Below, piece by piece: positions 35,573 through 42,879 of a stretch of DNA of 64,000 bases. The position numbers and the translations under genes were made by a program. The stretch is from Ligilactobacillus apodemi DSM 16634 = JCM 16172 (GTDB lineage Bacteria > Bacillota > Bacilli > Lactobacillales > Lactobacillaceae), in NCBI RefSeq assembly GCF_001434405.1, contig NZ_AZFT01000001.1:1-64000 (forward strand), in the 5' to 3' direction. The first letter of the stretch is position 1; the number at the start of each line of letters is the position of its first letter. The notes below the pieces were generated by a model. The model searched no databases and was not told where the DNA came from. It saw only the letters and a program-made list of their open reading frames with translations.

Positions 35573-35578
35573 ATTATA
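35573..35578 (-). promoter_or_regulatory. Extended -10 element upstream of glf
   Basis: On the minus strand TGGTATAAT forms a TGn-extended -10 box. The matching -35 is weak, as is common for extended -10 promoters. Transcription would start near 35566, only a few bases before the hairpin. Confidence 0.45.
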
Positions 35579-35598
35579 CCACAGATGAAAAACTTCGC

Positions 35599-36750
35599 CT
35601 AATCACTCTCATACCGTGGCATTTTAGCTAAAGTAGCCAATAAAATTACGTTATACGAAATGTTCCAAAAATGATGGTTGATCGCCATACTGATAACGAT
35701 CAAAATGACCGCTAAAATCAACCCATAGTACATATGCTTATATGCTTTAAAAATCAAAAAACAAAGCACACACATCATAAAAATGAAAAATAAGATGCCA
35801 AACATTATCCACGCTTGGACGAAGGCTGAATCGATAAAGTAATACTTCACATACCCTCGTGGATCGCCATTACCATTTTGATAAATATATTGTCCTAAAA
35901 AGCGCAAAGGATATTTTTCAAAGGCAATTTTTCCAAATAGCAATCGATGCGATAAAAATGTATCCAATAACGCATAAAAGCGATTATTGACATCAAAACA
36001 ATACGTCAATGCTAAATCACCTAGCGCATAAAGAACTACGAAAAGTGTGACACCTTTTTTTCCAATAAAACGCATAAATTGAAAAACTTGGCGTCTAAAA
36101 TAAAGGCACAATAATAGCAGTGCCATCAAGATCCCATCTAAGCGACTATTAGTCAGCGCAAAGATCAAAACTGCTATTAAACCTAAAAAGCCGATTTGTT
36201 GGCGCTTTAATGAAAAATTGTGCACTAAAGCGTAAGCTAACATCAAATAAAAGGAATGGGCCGCCATATCCGAAGAGGTGGATAACCCAAGACCAGCACG
36301 AATCGGCCCACCATTTGCACGCCAAATAACATTATTAGGCACTAGACCAATCAATGTAGCAACATACGTCAGTAAAAACATGGTCAAAATAACCAAGATG
36401 TACTTATCTAAGATTTCCTTAAAATTTATGTTATAAGCACCAACCATAAAAACAAACATAAACAGTGGTTCTAATTCGCGTGCCTGCTTACAAGCTACTA
36501 ATAAAAAGCCCGCACCGGCAATAAACGCTAATAATGTATTAAATTTATGCTTGTCTAAAAAAATGATTTTTAAAAACACAATTAAAGTTGCAAGTTGCGA
36601 AAGACGCAACAAAACAACCATCGTTCCTAAACCTAATGTCTTTGATAAAGTAGTTCCTGCCGCAAAATTAACAATTAGATATAACGTGAGACTATACATA
36701 TACAGATAATTTCCCAGGTTATCTCGTTGCCAATTTATTTTTTCAAGCAC
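35599..36750 (-). CDS. Wzy-like EPS polymerase
   Basis: A 383-residue membrane protein with about eleven hydrophobic segments. It is a paralogue of the protein at 29569-30753 (shared FLGQYIYQNG, FIDSAFVQ, LDGILMALLLLCL versus IDLMLMVLLLLCI, and NISYNVILLA versus DISYNFIFLA near the C-terminus). It lies 11 bases downstream of the GtrA gene and ends before a terminator. It may polymerise a different repeat or act as a ligase. Function inferred from topology and context. Confidence 0.7.
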   Translation of the reverse strand: MLEKINWQRDNLGNYLYMYSLTLYLIVNFAAGTTLSKTLGLGTMVVLLRLSQLATLIVFLKIIFLDKHKFNTLLAFIAGAGFLLVACKQARELEPLFMFVFMVGAYNINFKEILDKYILVILTMFLLTYVATLIGLVPNNVIWRANGGPIRAGLGLSTSSDMAAHSFYLMLAYALVHNFSLKRQQIGFLGLIAVLIFALTNSRLDGILMALLLLCLYFRRQVFQFMRFIGKKGVTLFVVLYALGDLALTYCFDVNNRFYALLDTFLSHRLLFGKIAFEKYPLRFLGQYIYQNGNGDPRGYVKYYFIDSAFVQAWIMFGILFFIFMMCVLCFLIFKAYKHMYYGLILAVILIVISMAINHHFWNISYNVILLATLAKMPRYESD

Positions 36751-36761
36751 ACCTTATCCTC

Positions 36762-37139
36762 CTATTCTTTAAAAGCCCAAAAGCGTTGCCCCAAATAATT
36801 TAAACCAACAAAAAAGACTGAGCCGGCTAGCATCGCAATATTATTTTGGACATGCGTATTAAAGCCACTAAATACCCAAATTGCGAGTGGCTTGGCAACG
36901 CCATATGCAATCAAATAGCAAACCGTAATATTGACTGTAAACTTAATAATCGTTATCCAACTCTTAGATTTATTTTGGAAAGTAAAGTACTTGTTTAAAA
37001 AGTAGCTCAAAATACTCCCAAAAATATAATTTGATGCTGAAGATATCCAATAACTGAAATGGAAAAAGTTATAAAAAATAAACATGACTCCCATCCCAAA
37101 AATCGTATTAACGATCCCGACTAAAATAAACTTGAGCAT
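36762..37139 (-). CDS. GtrA family membrane protein (undecaprenyl-phosphate-sugar flippase candidate)
   Basis: A 125-residue protein with four membrane segments, the usual GtrA size. Signature residues are KFILVGIVNTIFGMGVMFIF at the start, SNYIFGSILSYFLNKYFTF (about 35-53) and LGQRFWAFK at the C-terminus. GtrA/GtcA proteins are proposed to flip Und-P-sugar for extracytoplasmic side-chain transfer. The matching synthase (GtrB-like, 38362-39291) and a GT-C transferase (39379-41133) are encoded nearby on the same strand, beyond a terminator. Confidence 0.85.
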   Translation of the reverse strand: MLKFILVGIVNTIFGMGVMFIFYNFFHFSYWISSASNYIFGSILSYFLNKYFTFQNKSKSWITIIKFTVNITVCYLIAYGVAKPLAIWVFSGFNTHVQNNIAMLAGSVFFVGLNYLGQRFWAFKE

Positions 37140-37244
37140 AGTCGCATCAAATAAATTTTTAAATTTATTAATAATCTTTATCAGTCCCTAACATGATTTT
37201 ATGGAATAATTTTAGCCTAAAATAGTCTAATAGTCCACTTAATC

Positions 37245-37284
37245 AAAAAGTCAATTCCAAGTTAGGACTTAGAATTGACTTTTT
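37245..37284 (-). terminator. Terminator after the acyltransferase gene
   Basis: AAAAAGTCAATTC (37245-37257) pairs perfectly with GAATTGACTTTTT (37272-37284). It starts one base after the acyltransferase stop. Confidence 0.9.
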
Positions 37285-37285
37285 A

Positions 37286-38353
37286 CTACGGTAAAATTTT
37301 GGCAATTAGTTTTATTCGTTTGAGTAATAAAACTCCTGCTACTAAGATAATATATGCTACAATCGGTAAAATCAAAATATGAATTGGATCATTTAATACA
37401 TCTAGGTAAGCGGTCCAATCGTTGATCGTTGTCCGATAAACAATTTTATCAAATAAAGCATAAAATAATGGATGAAGGATATATATTCCTAAACTTGCCC
37501 CAGAACAAAGTGCAAAAAATTGTAAAACTTTTTCTTTCTTTACGTGTTCAGTTATCCGTTTCACTATTAAGTATAACGAGACCGAATAAAGAAAAGGACT
37601 ATAGCCACTAAGAAAGCTATATTTTCCTGCTGTAAAAATATTTATGAGCGAAGCCAGTAACGTTACCATACCTAAAATAATCAACCAATTTTGAACTTTG
37701 ATGGAAAAATAATTTTCTTTAATTAAATATCCCATGATAAAGAAACCTACAAAAGATGACGTTAGTAGTGGCTGGGAAATAAATTCTGTAGTTAAATCTT
37801 TTCCTAAAATATTTCCTAGATAATTTAATACATCATTAACAATGAAATATATGATCACGACATATCCCAAAACATCTTTATGCTTATCTGCTAAAACAGA
37901 TAAAATTGGTGCAACTAAATACAACGCAATAATCGTATAGAAAAACCAAAAAAGATTATTGATATTATTATTGAGAAATGCATTTATAAAACCTTTAAAG
38001 CTTGCATCTGTAGAATGATCTATTGGTCCTGGAAAAGCCCGAAACCATATATCAAATAGGTAATAACAAATAGACCAAAAAATAAAGGGCACTAAAACTC
38101 GCTGAGTCCGTCGTCTAAAGAACTCTTTAGTTGTTTGACGTGCTCGATAATTTAACAATGTTGCTCCTGAATTCATGAAAAAAATATATACAGCTGGAAT
38201 ACAGAGTGCCTGCAATACATTGGCTAGTTGCAAGTTTGTATAACTCTCATCCCCAAAGTGAGATAGTTGTGCGGAATGTAATACTAAAACAAAGAAAATC
38301 GCAATGCAATTTAATGCATCAATATAGTATAGTCGTTTCTTTTTTTCTGCCAT
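37286..38353 (-). CDS. Acyltransferase 3 family membrane protein
   Basis: A 355-residue polytopic protein with the family start RLYYIDALNCIAIFFVLVLHSAQLSHF, ten or so membrane segments and an FFRRRTQRVLVPFIFWSICYY motif (about 79-98). It probably O-acylates (acetyl or succinyl) a cell-surface polysaccharide. It lies 8 bases downstream of the GtrB-like gene, suggesting that acylation and side-chain glycosylation are co-expressed. Confidence 0.85.
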   Translation of the reverse strand: MAEKKKRLYYIDALNCIAIFFVLVLHSAQLSHFGDESYTNLQLANVLQALCIPAVYIFFMNSGATLLNYRARQTTKEFFRRRTQRVLVPFIFWSICYYLFDIWFRAFPGPIDHSTDASFKGFINAFLNNNINNLFWFFYTIIALYLVAPILSVLADKHKDVLGYVVIIYFIVNDVLNYLGNILGKDLTTEFISQPLLTSSFVGFFIMGYLIKENYFSIKVQNWLIILGMVTLLASLINIFTAGKYSFLSGYSPFLYSVSLYLIVKRITEHVKKEKVLQFFALCSGASLGIYILHPLFYALFDKIVYRTTINDWTAYLDVLNDPIHILILPIVAYIILVAGVLLLKRIKLIAKILP

Positions 38354-38361
38354 TTTATCCC

Positions 38362-39291
38362 CTATTTCTTTTCTTTAATAATATAAACCGGTCGTTGCTT
38401 AACTTCAGTAAATATCTTACCAATATATTTACCAACGATTCCTAAGCAGAAGAGCTGAATCCCACCAATAAAAAGCATGATACAAATCGTAGAAGCCCAA
38501 CCACTAGTTGGATCTCCTTGAATCAAGTAGCGTGCAATAATAAATAGAATTCCTAAACCTGAGACCAACGAAGAGATAAAACCAATAAAAGCGGCAATAT
38601 CTAATGGAAACTGGGAGAAATTAACGATTCCATCAATGGAATAGCGAAAAAGACTCCAGAAATTCCAACTTGTCTTGCCAGCAACTCGTTCTTGGTTTTC
38701 ATAATTTAAATACTTAGTCTTAAAGCCGACCCAACTAAAAATTCCCTTGGAAAAACGATTGTATTCACTCATGGAGAGGATCGCATCGGTCATTTGTCGA
38801 GTCATTAAGCGAAAGTCACGAGCACCATCCACAATTTCCGTATCCGAAATCTGATTGATCAATTTATAAAACATTCGTGAGAAAAATGAACGAATTGGCG
38901 GCTCACCGGCACGGTCGATCCGTCTTGTACCCACACAATCATAGTCAGTTGTTTCAACGATTTTTAACATTTCGGGTAACATATCTGGCGGGTCTTGAAG
39001 ATCAACATCCATCACCGTCACGTAATCCCCCGTTGCTTCTCTAAGGCCACAATAAAGCGCAGCTTCTTTCCCAAAATTACGTGAAAAAGATACGTAATGC
39101 ACATGTTCAGGATCCTCAGCTTGTAGTTTTTGCATTTCTTTTAGTGTATTATCTGTTGAGCCGTCATTAATAAAGCAATATTCCAACTCTACATCATTTA
39201 ATTGCGGCTTTATCTTCTCAACGGCTTTATAAAATAACGGCACAGATTCTTCTTCAAAATAACAAGGCACAATAATCGATAATTTTTTCAA
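38362..39291 (-). CDS. GtrB/CsbB-like GT2: undecaprenyl-phosphate glycosyltransferase
   Basis: A 309-residue GT2 of the DPM1/GtrB type, which loads a sugar from a nucleotide donor on undecaprenyl phosphate. The N-terminal domain has LSIIVPCYFEEESVPLFY, FINDGSTDNTL, RNFGKEAALYCGL and the catalytic VMDVDLQDPPDMLPEM (about 92-107). RDFRLMTRQM follows, then two C-terminal membrane segments (about 228-250 and 262-285). This is the classic layout for the synthase in three-component glycosylation systems. It lies 87 bases downstream of the GT-C-like gene. Confidence 0.9.
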   Translation of the reverse strand: MKKLSIIVPCYFEEESVPLFYKAVEKIKPQLNDVELEYCFINDGSTDNTLKEMQKLQAEDPEHVHYVSFSRNFGKEAALYCGLREATGDYVTVMDVDLQDPPDMLPEMLKIVETTDYDCVGTRRIDRAGEPPIRSFFSRMFYKLINQISDTEIVDGARDFRLMTRQMTDAILSMSEYNRFSKGIFSWVGFKTKYLNYENQERVAGKTSWNFWSLFRYSIDGIVNFSQFPLDIAAFIGFISSLVSGLGILFIIARYLIQGDPTSGWASTICIMLFIGGIQLFCLGIVGKYIGKIFTEVKQRPVYIIKEKK

Positions 39292-39378
39292 TATTTATGG
39301 TGAGAAATATTGGTTTCTCACGCGGCCTCCTCTCTAAAAACATTTATTATTCATTATAATATTCAATGTAAACAAATT

Positions 39379-41133
39379 CTAGCTAACCGTTCCTTCTCTG
39401 CAATAAAGTTTAACTTTTCTAAGTACCCATACTAGAAAAATACTTATCCAGCCTAACAATGATACGCCAAAAAGAACATAAAACAGTGAGCTCATCTGAT
39501 ATTGAACTTTAATTTGATGCGTTCCTTTCTTTACATTTATCTTAATAGTTCCACGATCACTAGTTTTAAAAGATACTTTTTTATTATCAACATAAACCAC
39601 ATCGCTTGCATAGCTAACTACTGGTAAATCAATAGTAGTTGCCCTTGTAACTTTTATGTTAAATAATAACGCATTAGGCAAAGATATCGCTTGTAGCTGT
39701 TCAGTTTGATTTCCAACCTTAGCTTCGTGTGAAATAATACTCTTTGCTCCTTGGTTACTTAAAATATCATTATTACTAAAAGATTCCTTAGGATAATAGT
39801 CTGTTTCCCCATATAAAATAACATAACTAAATAACGACTGATAATTTTCTTTATCTATAATTCCTCCACTAGGCACTGAAGCGTAATAATCATGTACATT
39901 TTGCAACTTAGCTTGCGGATTTTGATTCCAAATTCGCTCAAGTACCGGAGTCACTGCACTACAATATAAACAAAATGATAGTAGTAGCATTGCCATTGCC
40001 AACAATATTTCATGGTATTTATATAAATTACTGCTTAGCTTTACAACTATTTCCGATACTACGATTGCTAAGAAAAATGAAGCGTAGGTCAAAAAGCGAT
40101 ATGGAAATTGAATAACTTGTAACGCTGGAAAAATATTGTACTTCCATAAAATAACATAAGGAAAGATATTAGTTACCGCTAATAAGAAAAAAATCCCTAA
40201 AATGTAGAATATTTTTTCTTGCGTCTTTGATTTTACAAAATACCAACCGATAAGTGCAGCCACTAGTAAAGCTAACCCCACACCCTTATTACTTGCAACA
40301 TTTTTTAAAGATGCATCAAAAACTACTGAAGCACTCCTTATCCAAGTAAAGCCAGGTGTTGGACCACCTAATTCATCCTTTAAATAATCGCTAATAAAAG
40401 GATATACTACCCATGATCCTAATAACGTAGCTAACCCAATACTCTTTAATAGTGCAAACCACCTTGCTTGTTCTAAACGTTTTCCTAAAATAAGGGTGAT
40501 AATAAATATTATTACCATTATACCTACCGCAATAACAACACTTAACAAATGGCTATAAAGTAATAAAATACAGCCTACCGCTAAAAATGGCCATTTTTTA
40601 GAATTTCCCCAAACAACTTCATAAAAACCGTACATTGCTATGGGAACAAATGTATATGCAATAAATTCGCCAAGAACGTAATTCTTAATTCCTAAATATA
40701 AATGATAACTACCAACTGTATAAAATAATGCAAATACAAAACCACGTAGGCGATTTTGTGAAAACTTAACCATAACATAGTACGAAATGACCAATGTTAA
40801 AAACATAAATACGCCATACCAAATATAAAAAGCCGTTATTGGATTAAATAAAAAGCGTAAAAATGCCCATGGATATATAAAAACTGCGGGATAGAAAAGA
40901 AAAGTTCCTACGCCACTACCATGGAAGGTATGTGTTGCGATAAAGGTGAAAAAACTACCTGACTTTAAATTTTGATATAATTCTTCTGCCCTAGAAAAAT
41001 GAAAACTTCCATCGGAAGCTAAAGCGATTCGTCCACTTGATATAAAAAAACTAGTAAACAGTACACTAAGGATTATAAATGCTACTAGTACCCCAAAATC
41101 AGTGAACCACTTTTTTTGTTTAATTTCTTTCAT
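39379..41133 (-). CDS. GT-C-like membrane protein (PTPS-related/YfhO-like), candidate extracytoplasmic glycosyltransferase
   Basis: A 584-residue protein with about eleven membrane segments followed by a C-terminal extracytoplasmic domain of roughly 130 residues and a final membrane anchor (about 550-572). An early luminal acidic motif (SDGSFHFSRAEEL, about 40-52) lies after the first membrane segment, as in GT-C enzymes that use polyprenyl-phosphate sugars. It resembles the so-called 6-pyruvoyl-tetrahydropterin-synthase-related membrane proteins of lactobacilli. With GtrB- and GtrA-like neighbours it is the probable transferase of a side-chain system. I placed the start at the ATG at 41133; the reading frame extends 12 codons further. 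Confidence 0.65.
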   Translation of the reverse strand: MKEIKQKKWFTDFGVLVAFIILSVLFTSFFISSGRIALASDGSFHFSRAEELYQNLKSGSFFTFIATHTFHGSGVGTFLFYPAVFIYPWAFLRFLFNPITAFYIWYGVFMFLTLVISYYVMVKFSQNRLRGFVFALFYTVGSYHLYLGIKNYVLGEFIAYTFVPIAMYGFYEVVWGNSKKWPFLAVGCILLLYSHLLSVVIAVGIMVIIFIITLILGKRLEQARWFALLKSIGLATLLGSWVVYPFISDYLKDELGGPTPGFTWIRSASVVFDASLKNVASNKGVGLALLVAALIGWYFVKSKTQEKIFYILGIFFLLAVTNIFPYVILWKYNIFPALQVIQFPYRFLTYASFFLAIVVSEIVVKLSSNLYKYHEILLAMAMLLLSFCLYCSAVTPVLERIWNQNPQAKLQNVHDYYASVPSGGIIDKENYQSLFSYVILYGETDYYPKESFSNNDILSNQGAKSIISHEAKVGNQTEQLQAISLPNALLFNIKVTRATTIDLPVVSYASDVVYVDNKKVSFKTSDRGTIKINVKKGTHQIKVQYQMSSLFYVLFGVSLLGWISIFLVWVLRKVKLYCREGTVS

Positions 41134-41306
41134 TTTTATAACTAATCCTCTCACAATTCTATGTAACACCCAGATGTATGTATTAACTTTAACCTAAAAT
41201 ATGTCTATCATCATATTTATCTCTATCGATGTTTCTTACCTATTATCGGTTTTATTTTATCTTTTAGCAAGCTACAGTATCTCACAAAATTTACTAAAAT
41301 AAAAAA

Positions 41307-41346
41307 TATCGTTTTTATTTGCATTTTTCACAAAATAAAAACGATA
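41307..41346 (-). terminator. Terminator after the acyltransferase gene at 41356-42417
   Basis: TATCGTTTTTATTT (41307-41320) pairs perfectly with AAATAAAAACGATA (41333-41346). Six Ts follow on the minus strand. Confidence 0.85.
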
Positions 41347-41355
41347 GAATAATTA

Positions 41356-42417
41356 TTATGCTTGTCTAAAAAATGGATACTTTCGATTAAGATAAAAAGA
41401 TCTGAGATATGGAATTTTAGGAATCACAATTATCCCTATCACAGTAACCACTAGACGATACAATATTTCCAAACTAACTGCAAGCATTACGTTACCTGTG
41501 CTCTGTAAAACACTTCCATAAACTTTTCCAGCAAGGCTTAAACCACTAAGATCTAATAAATGGATACATAAAACAATCAAAGACATTTGACCAAAGTATT
41601 CAACATATTTGAAATTAAACGCAAATTTTGTAATCTCAGCTGCTAAAAACATCAGCACAAAACTACCACCGATACCGCCTAAAACGGCAAGTAACGGAAC
41701 ATTTGCATACGCAATGTTTAGATAGAAGAACCCACTCTGAGCTGATATTCCCCAAAGTAAAAGCCCTAAAATAAAATAAAACCAGCCTCTCTTTTCAACC
41801 ATGGCAAAATATTTTATTTCATACCCTGCTAAATAAAAAGCTTGACTAGCCAAGGCAGCATTCAAAGACCATGGTAAAATGATACCTTCAGCACTTAAAG
41901 CAAAGCCTAACACTGTCAATAATATTATTCCAACATAACGAATAGCTAGATGTTGCTTGGTATAGCTCATTAATGCATTAAAAATAATATTTCCTAAAAA
42001 CATTGCTAGTAAGAACCAAATAGCCCCAATAGCATTAATTGTAATTGCTTTATTCAAAAAAAACGAAATTGTTGTCCCACTGCCGTATAAGGCACTGATT
42101 GCTAAATCATGTAAATTAACATTGTTTATTATATTTGGGAAAAAAACTGCTAAGCGTGTCCCTAGCATTAAAAGAACAACTGTTGCTAAATATGGCAGTA
42201 ATAAGTTTCGTGCTCCGTTTTTGATTACTTGTCCCATTGATTTTTCTCTAAATAAATACCCTGATAAAATAAAAAATACTGGGACATGTACTGCAAAGAT
42301 CAATCTCGCAATCCAACTATATGTATATGCTTCTAAGGTATGTCCCATAACAATCATGAACATCCCCACAGCTCGAACTAGATCGATCCACTCGATTCTT
42401 TTTTTCACACTACCCAC
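41356..42417 (-). CDS. Acyltransferase 3 family membrane protein
   Basis: A 353-residue polytopic acyltransferase with RIEWIDLVRAVGMFMIVMGHTLEAY at the start (conserved R and H), then FAVHVPVFFILSGYLFREK (about 43-61) and LLPYLATVVLLML. About ten membrane segments. This version resembles the acyltransferases linked to EPS or cell-wall polymers. It stands alone: a terminator lies downstream and a divergent regulatory region upstream. The parS-like palindrome lies 24 bases before its ATG. Confidence 0.85.
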   Translation of the reverse strand: MGSVKKRIEWIDLVRAVGMFMIVMGHTLEAYTYSWIARLIFAVHVPVFFILSGYLFREKSMGQVIKNGARNLLLPYLATVVLLMLGTRLAVFFPNIINNVNLHDLAISALYGSGTTISFFLNKAITINAIGAIWFLLAMFLGNIIFNALMSYTKQHLAIRYVGIILLTVLGFALSAEGIILPWSLNAALASQAFYLAGYEIKYFAMVEKRGWFYFILGLLLWGISAQSGFFYLNIAYANVPLLAVLGGIGGSFVLMFLAAEITKFAFNFKYVEYFGQMSLIVLCIHLLDLSGLSLAGKVYGSVLQSTGNVMLAVSLEILYRLVVTVIGIIVIPKIPYLRSFYLNRKYPFFRQA

Positions 42418-42440
42418 TCCATTATATTTTTGACCGTAAT

Positions 42441-42456
42441 AGTTTCACGTGAAACC
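42441..42456. promoter_or_regulatory. parS-like palindrome
   Basis: GTTTCACGTGAAAC (42442-42455) is a perfect 14-bp palindrome. It equals the core of the Bacillus parS consensus TGTTTCACGTGAAACA, differing only at the outermost base on each side. The symmetry extends to GTAAT/ATTAC, giving 26 bp with one mismatched pair. It is in the divergent intergenic region, so a conventional operator is the alternative. Confidence 0.6.
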
Positions 42457-42612
42457 ATTACACGCTAAATTATATATAACCTATTTAAGCACTTATTGCA
42501 ATCTTTAAAATTTTTATTAAAAAATAAACAAATTAAGCTTAATTTCTCATTCATAGAAACTACTATTTTTTTATTTTACTTACTTTCTTTTGGCTTAAAA
42601 TATTATTTGACC

Positions 42613-42641
42613 TTGCACAATAAAAGATTTAATGGTATTCT
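42613..42641 (+). promoter_or_regulatory. Promoter of the leader peptide/amino-acid permease unit
   Basis: TTGCAC (42613-42618) and TATTCT (42636-42641), 17 bases apart, about 30 bases before the leader ATG. An overlapping TTGACC at 42607 is an alternative -35. Moderate match only. Confidence 0.45.
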
Positions 42642-42672
42642 AACTTTATAAATTCTCACGGAGGTTGTCACA

Positions 42673-42738
42673 ATGAAAACAGCTATTATCATTTCTATTG
42701 AAGCTACTACAACCACCACCTCAACCACTACTATTTAA
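42673..42738 (+). CDS. Threonine-rich leader peptide of an attenuator
   Basis: A 21-codon open reading frame with a strong GGAGG (42660-42664) eight bases before its ATG. It encodes MKTAIIISIEATTTTTSTTTI: nine threonines, eight of them within nine consecutive codons, and five isoleucines. A terminator hairpin follows, then the permease gene. This is the layout of ribosome-mediated attenuation: scarce charged threonyl-tRNA would stall the ribosome and prevent termination. The role is inferred; too short for normal gene finding. Confidence 0.8.
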   Translation: MKTAIIISIEATTTTTSTTTI

Positions 42739-42783
42739 GCTGGTTGGGGCTATTTGAGAACAATAACAAATGTCAATTAATAA

Positions 42784-42851
42784 AGCTAACTGACCAGTAC
42801 AATATCACTTAACATTAAGTTATCAAGATATCTCTGGCAGTTAGCTTTTTT
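42784..42851 (+). terminator. Attenuator terminator between leader peptide and permease
   Basis: GCTAACTG-x-CCAG (42784-42797) pairs with CTGG-x-AGTTAGC (42834-42846), followed directly by Ts to 42851. The loop holds a smaller ACTTAA/TTAAGT hairpin. The segment just after the leader stop (CTGGT at 42741-42745) can pair with ACCAG in the left arm and could start an antiterminator. It lies 29 bases before the permease ATG. Confidence 0.8.
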
Positions 42852-42879
42852 GCATTAGACAGGAAAAGGAGAATTTTTT

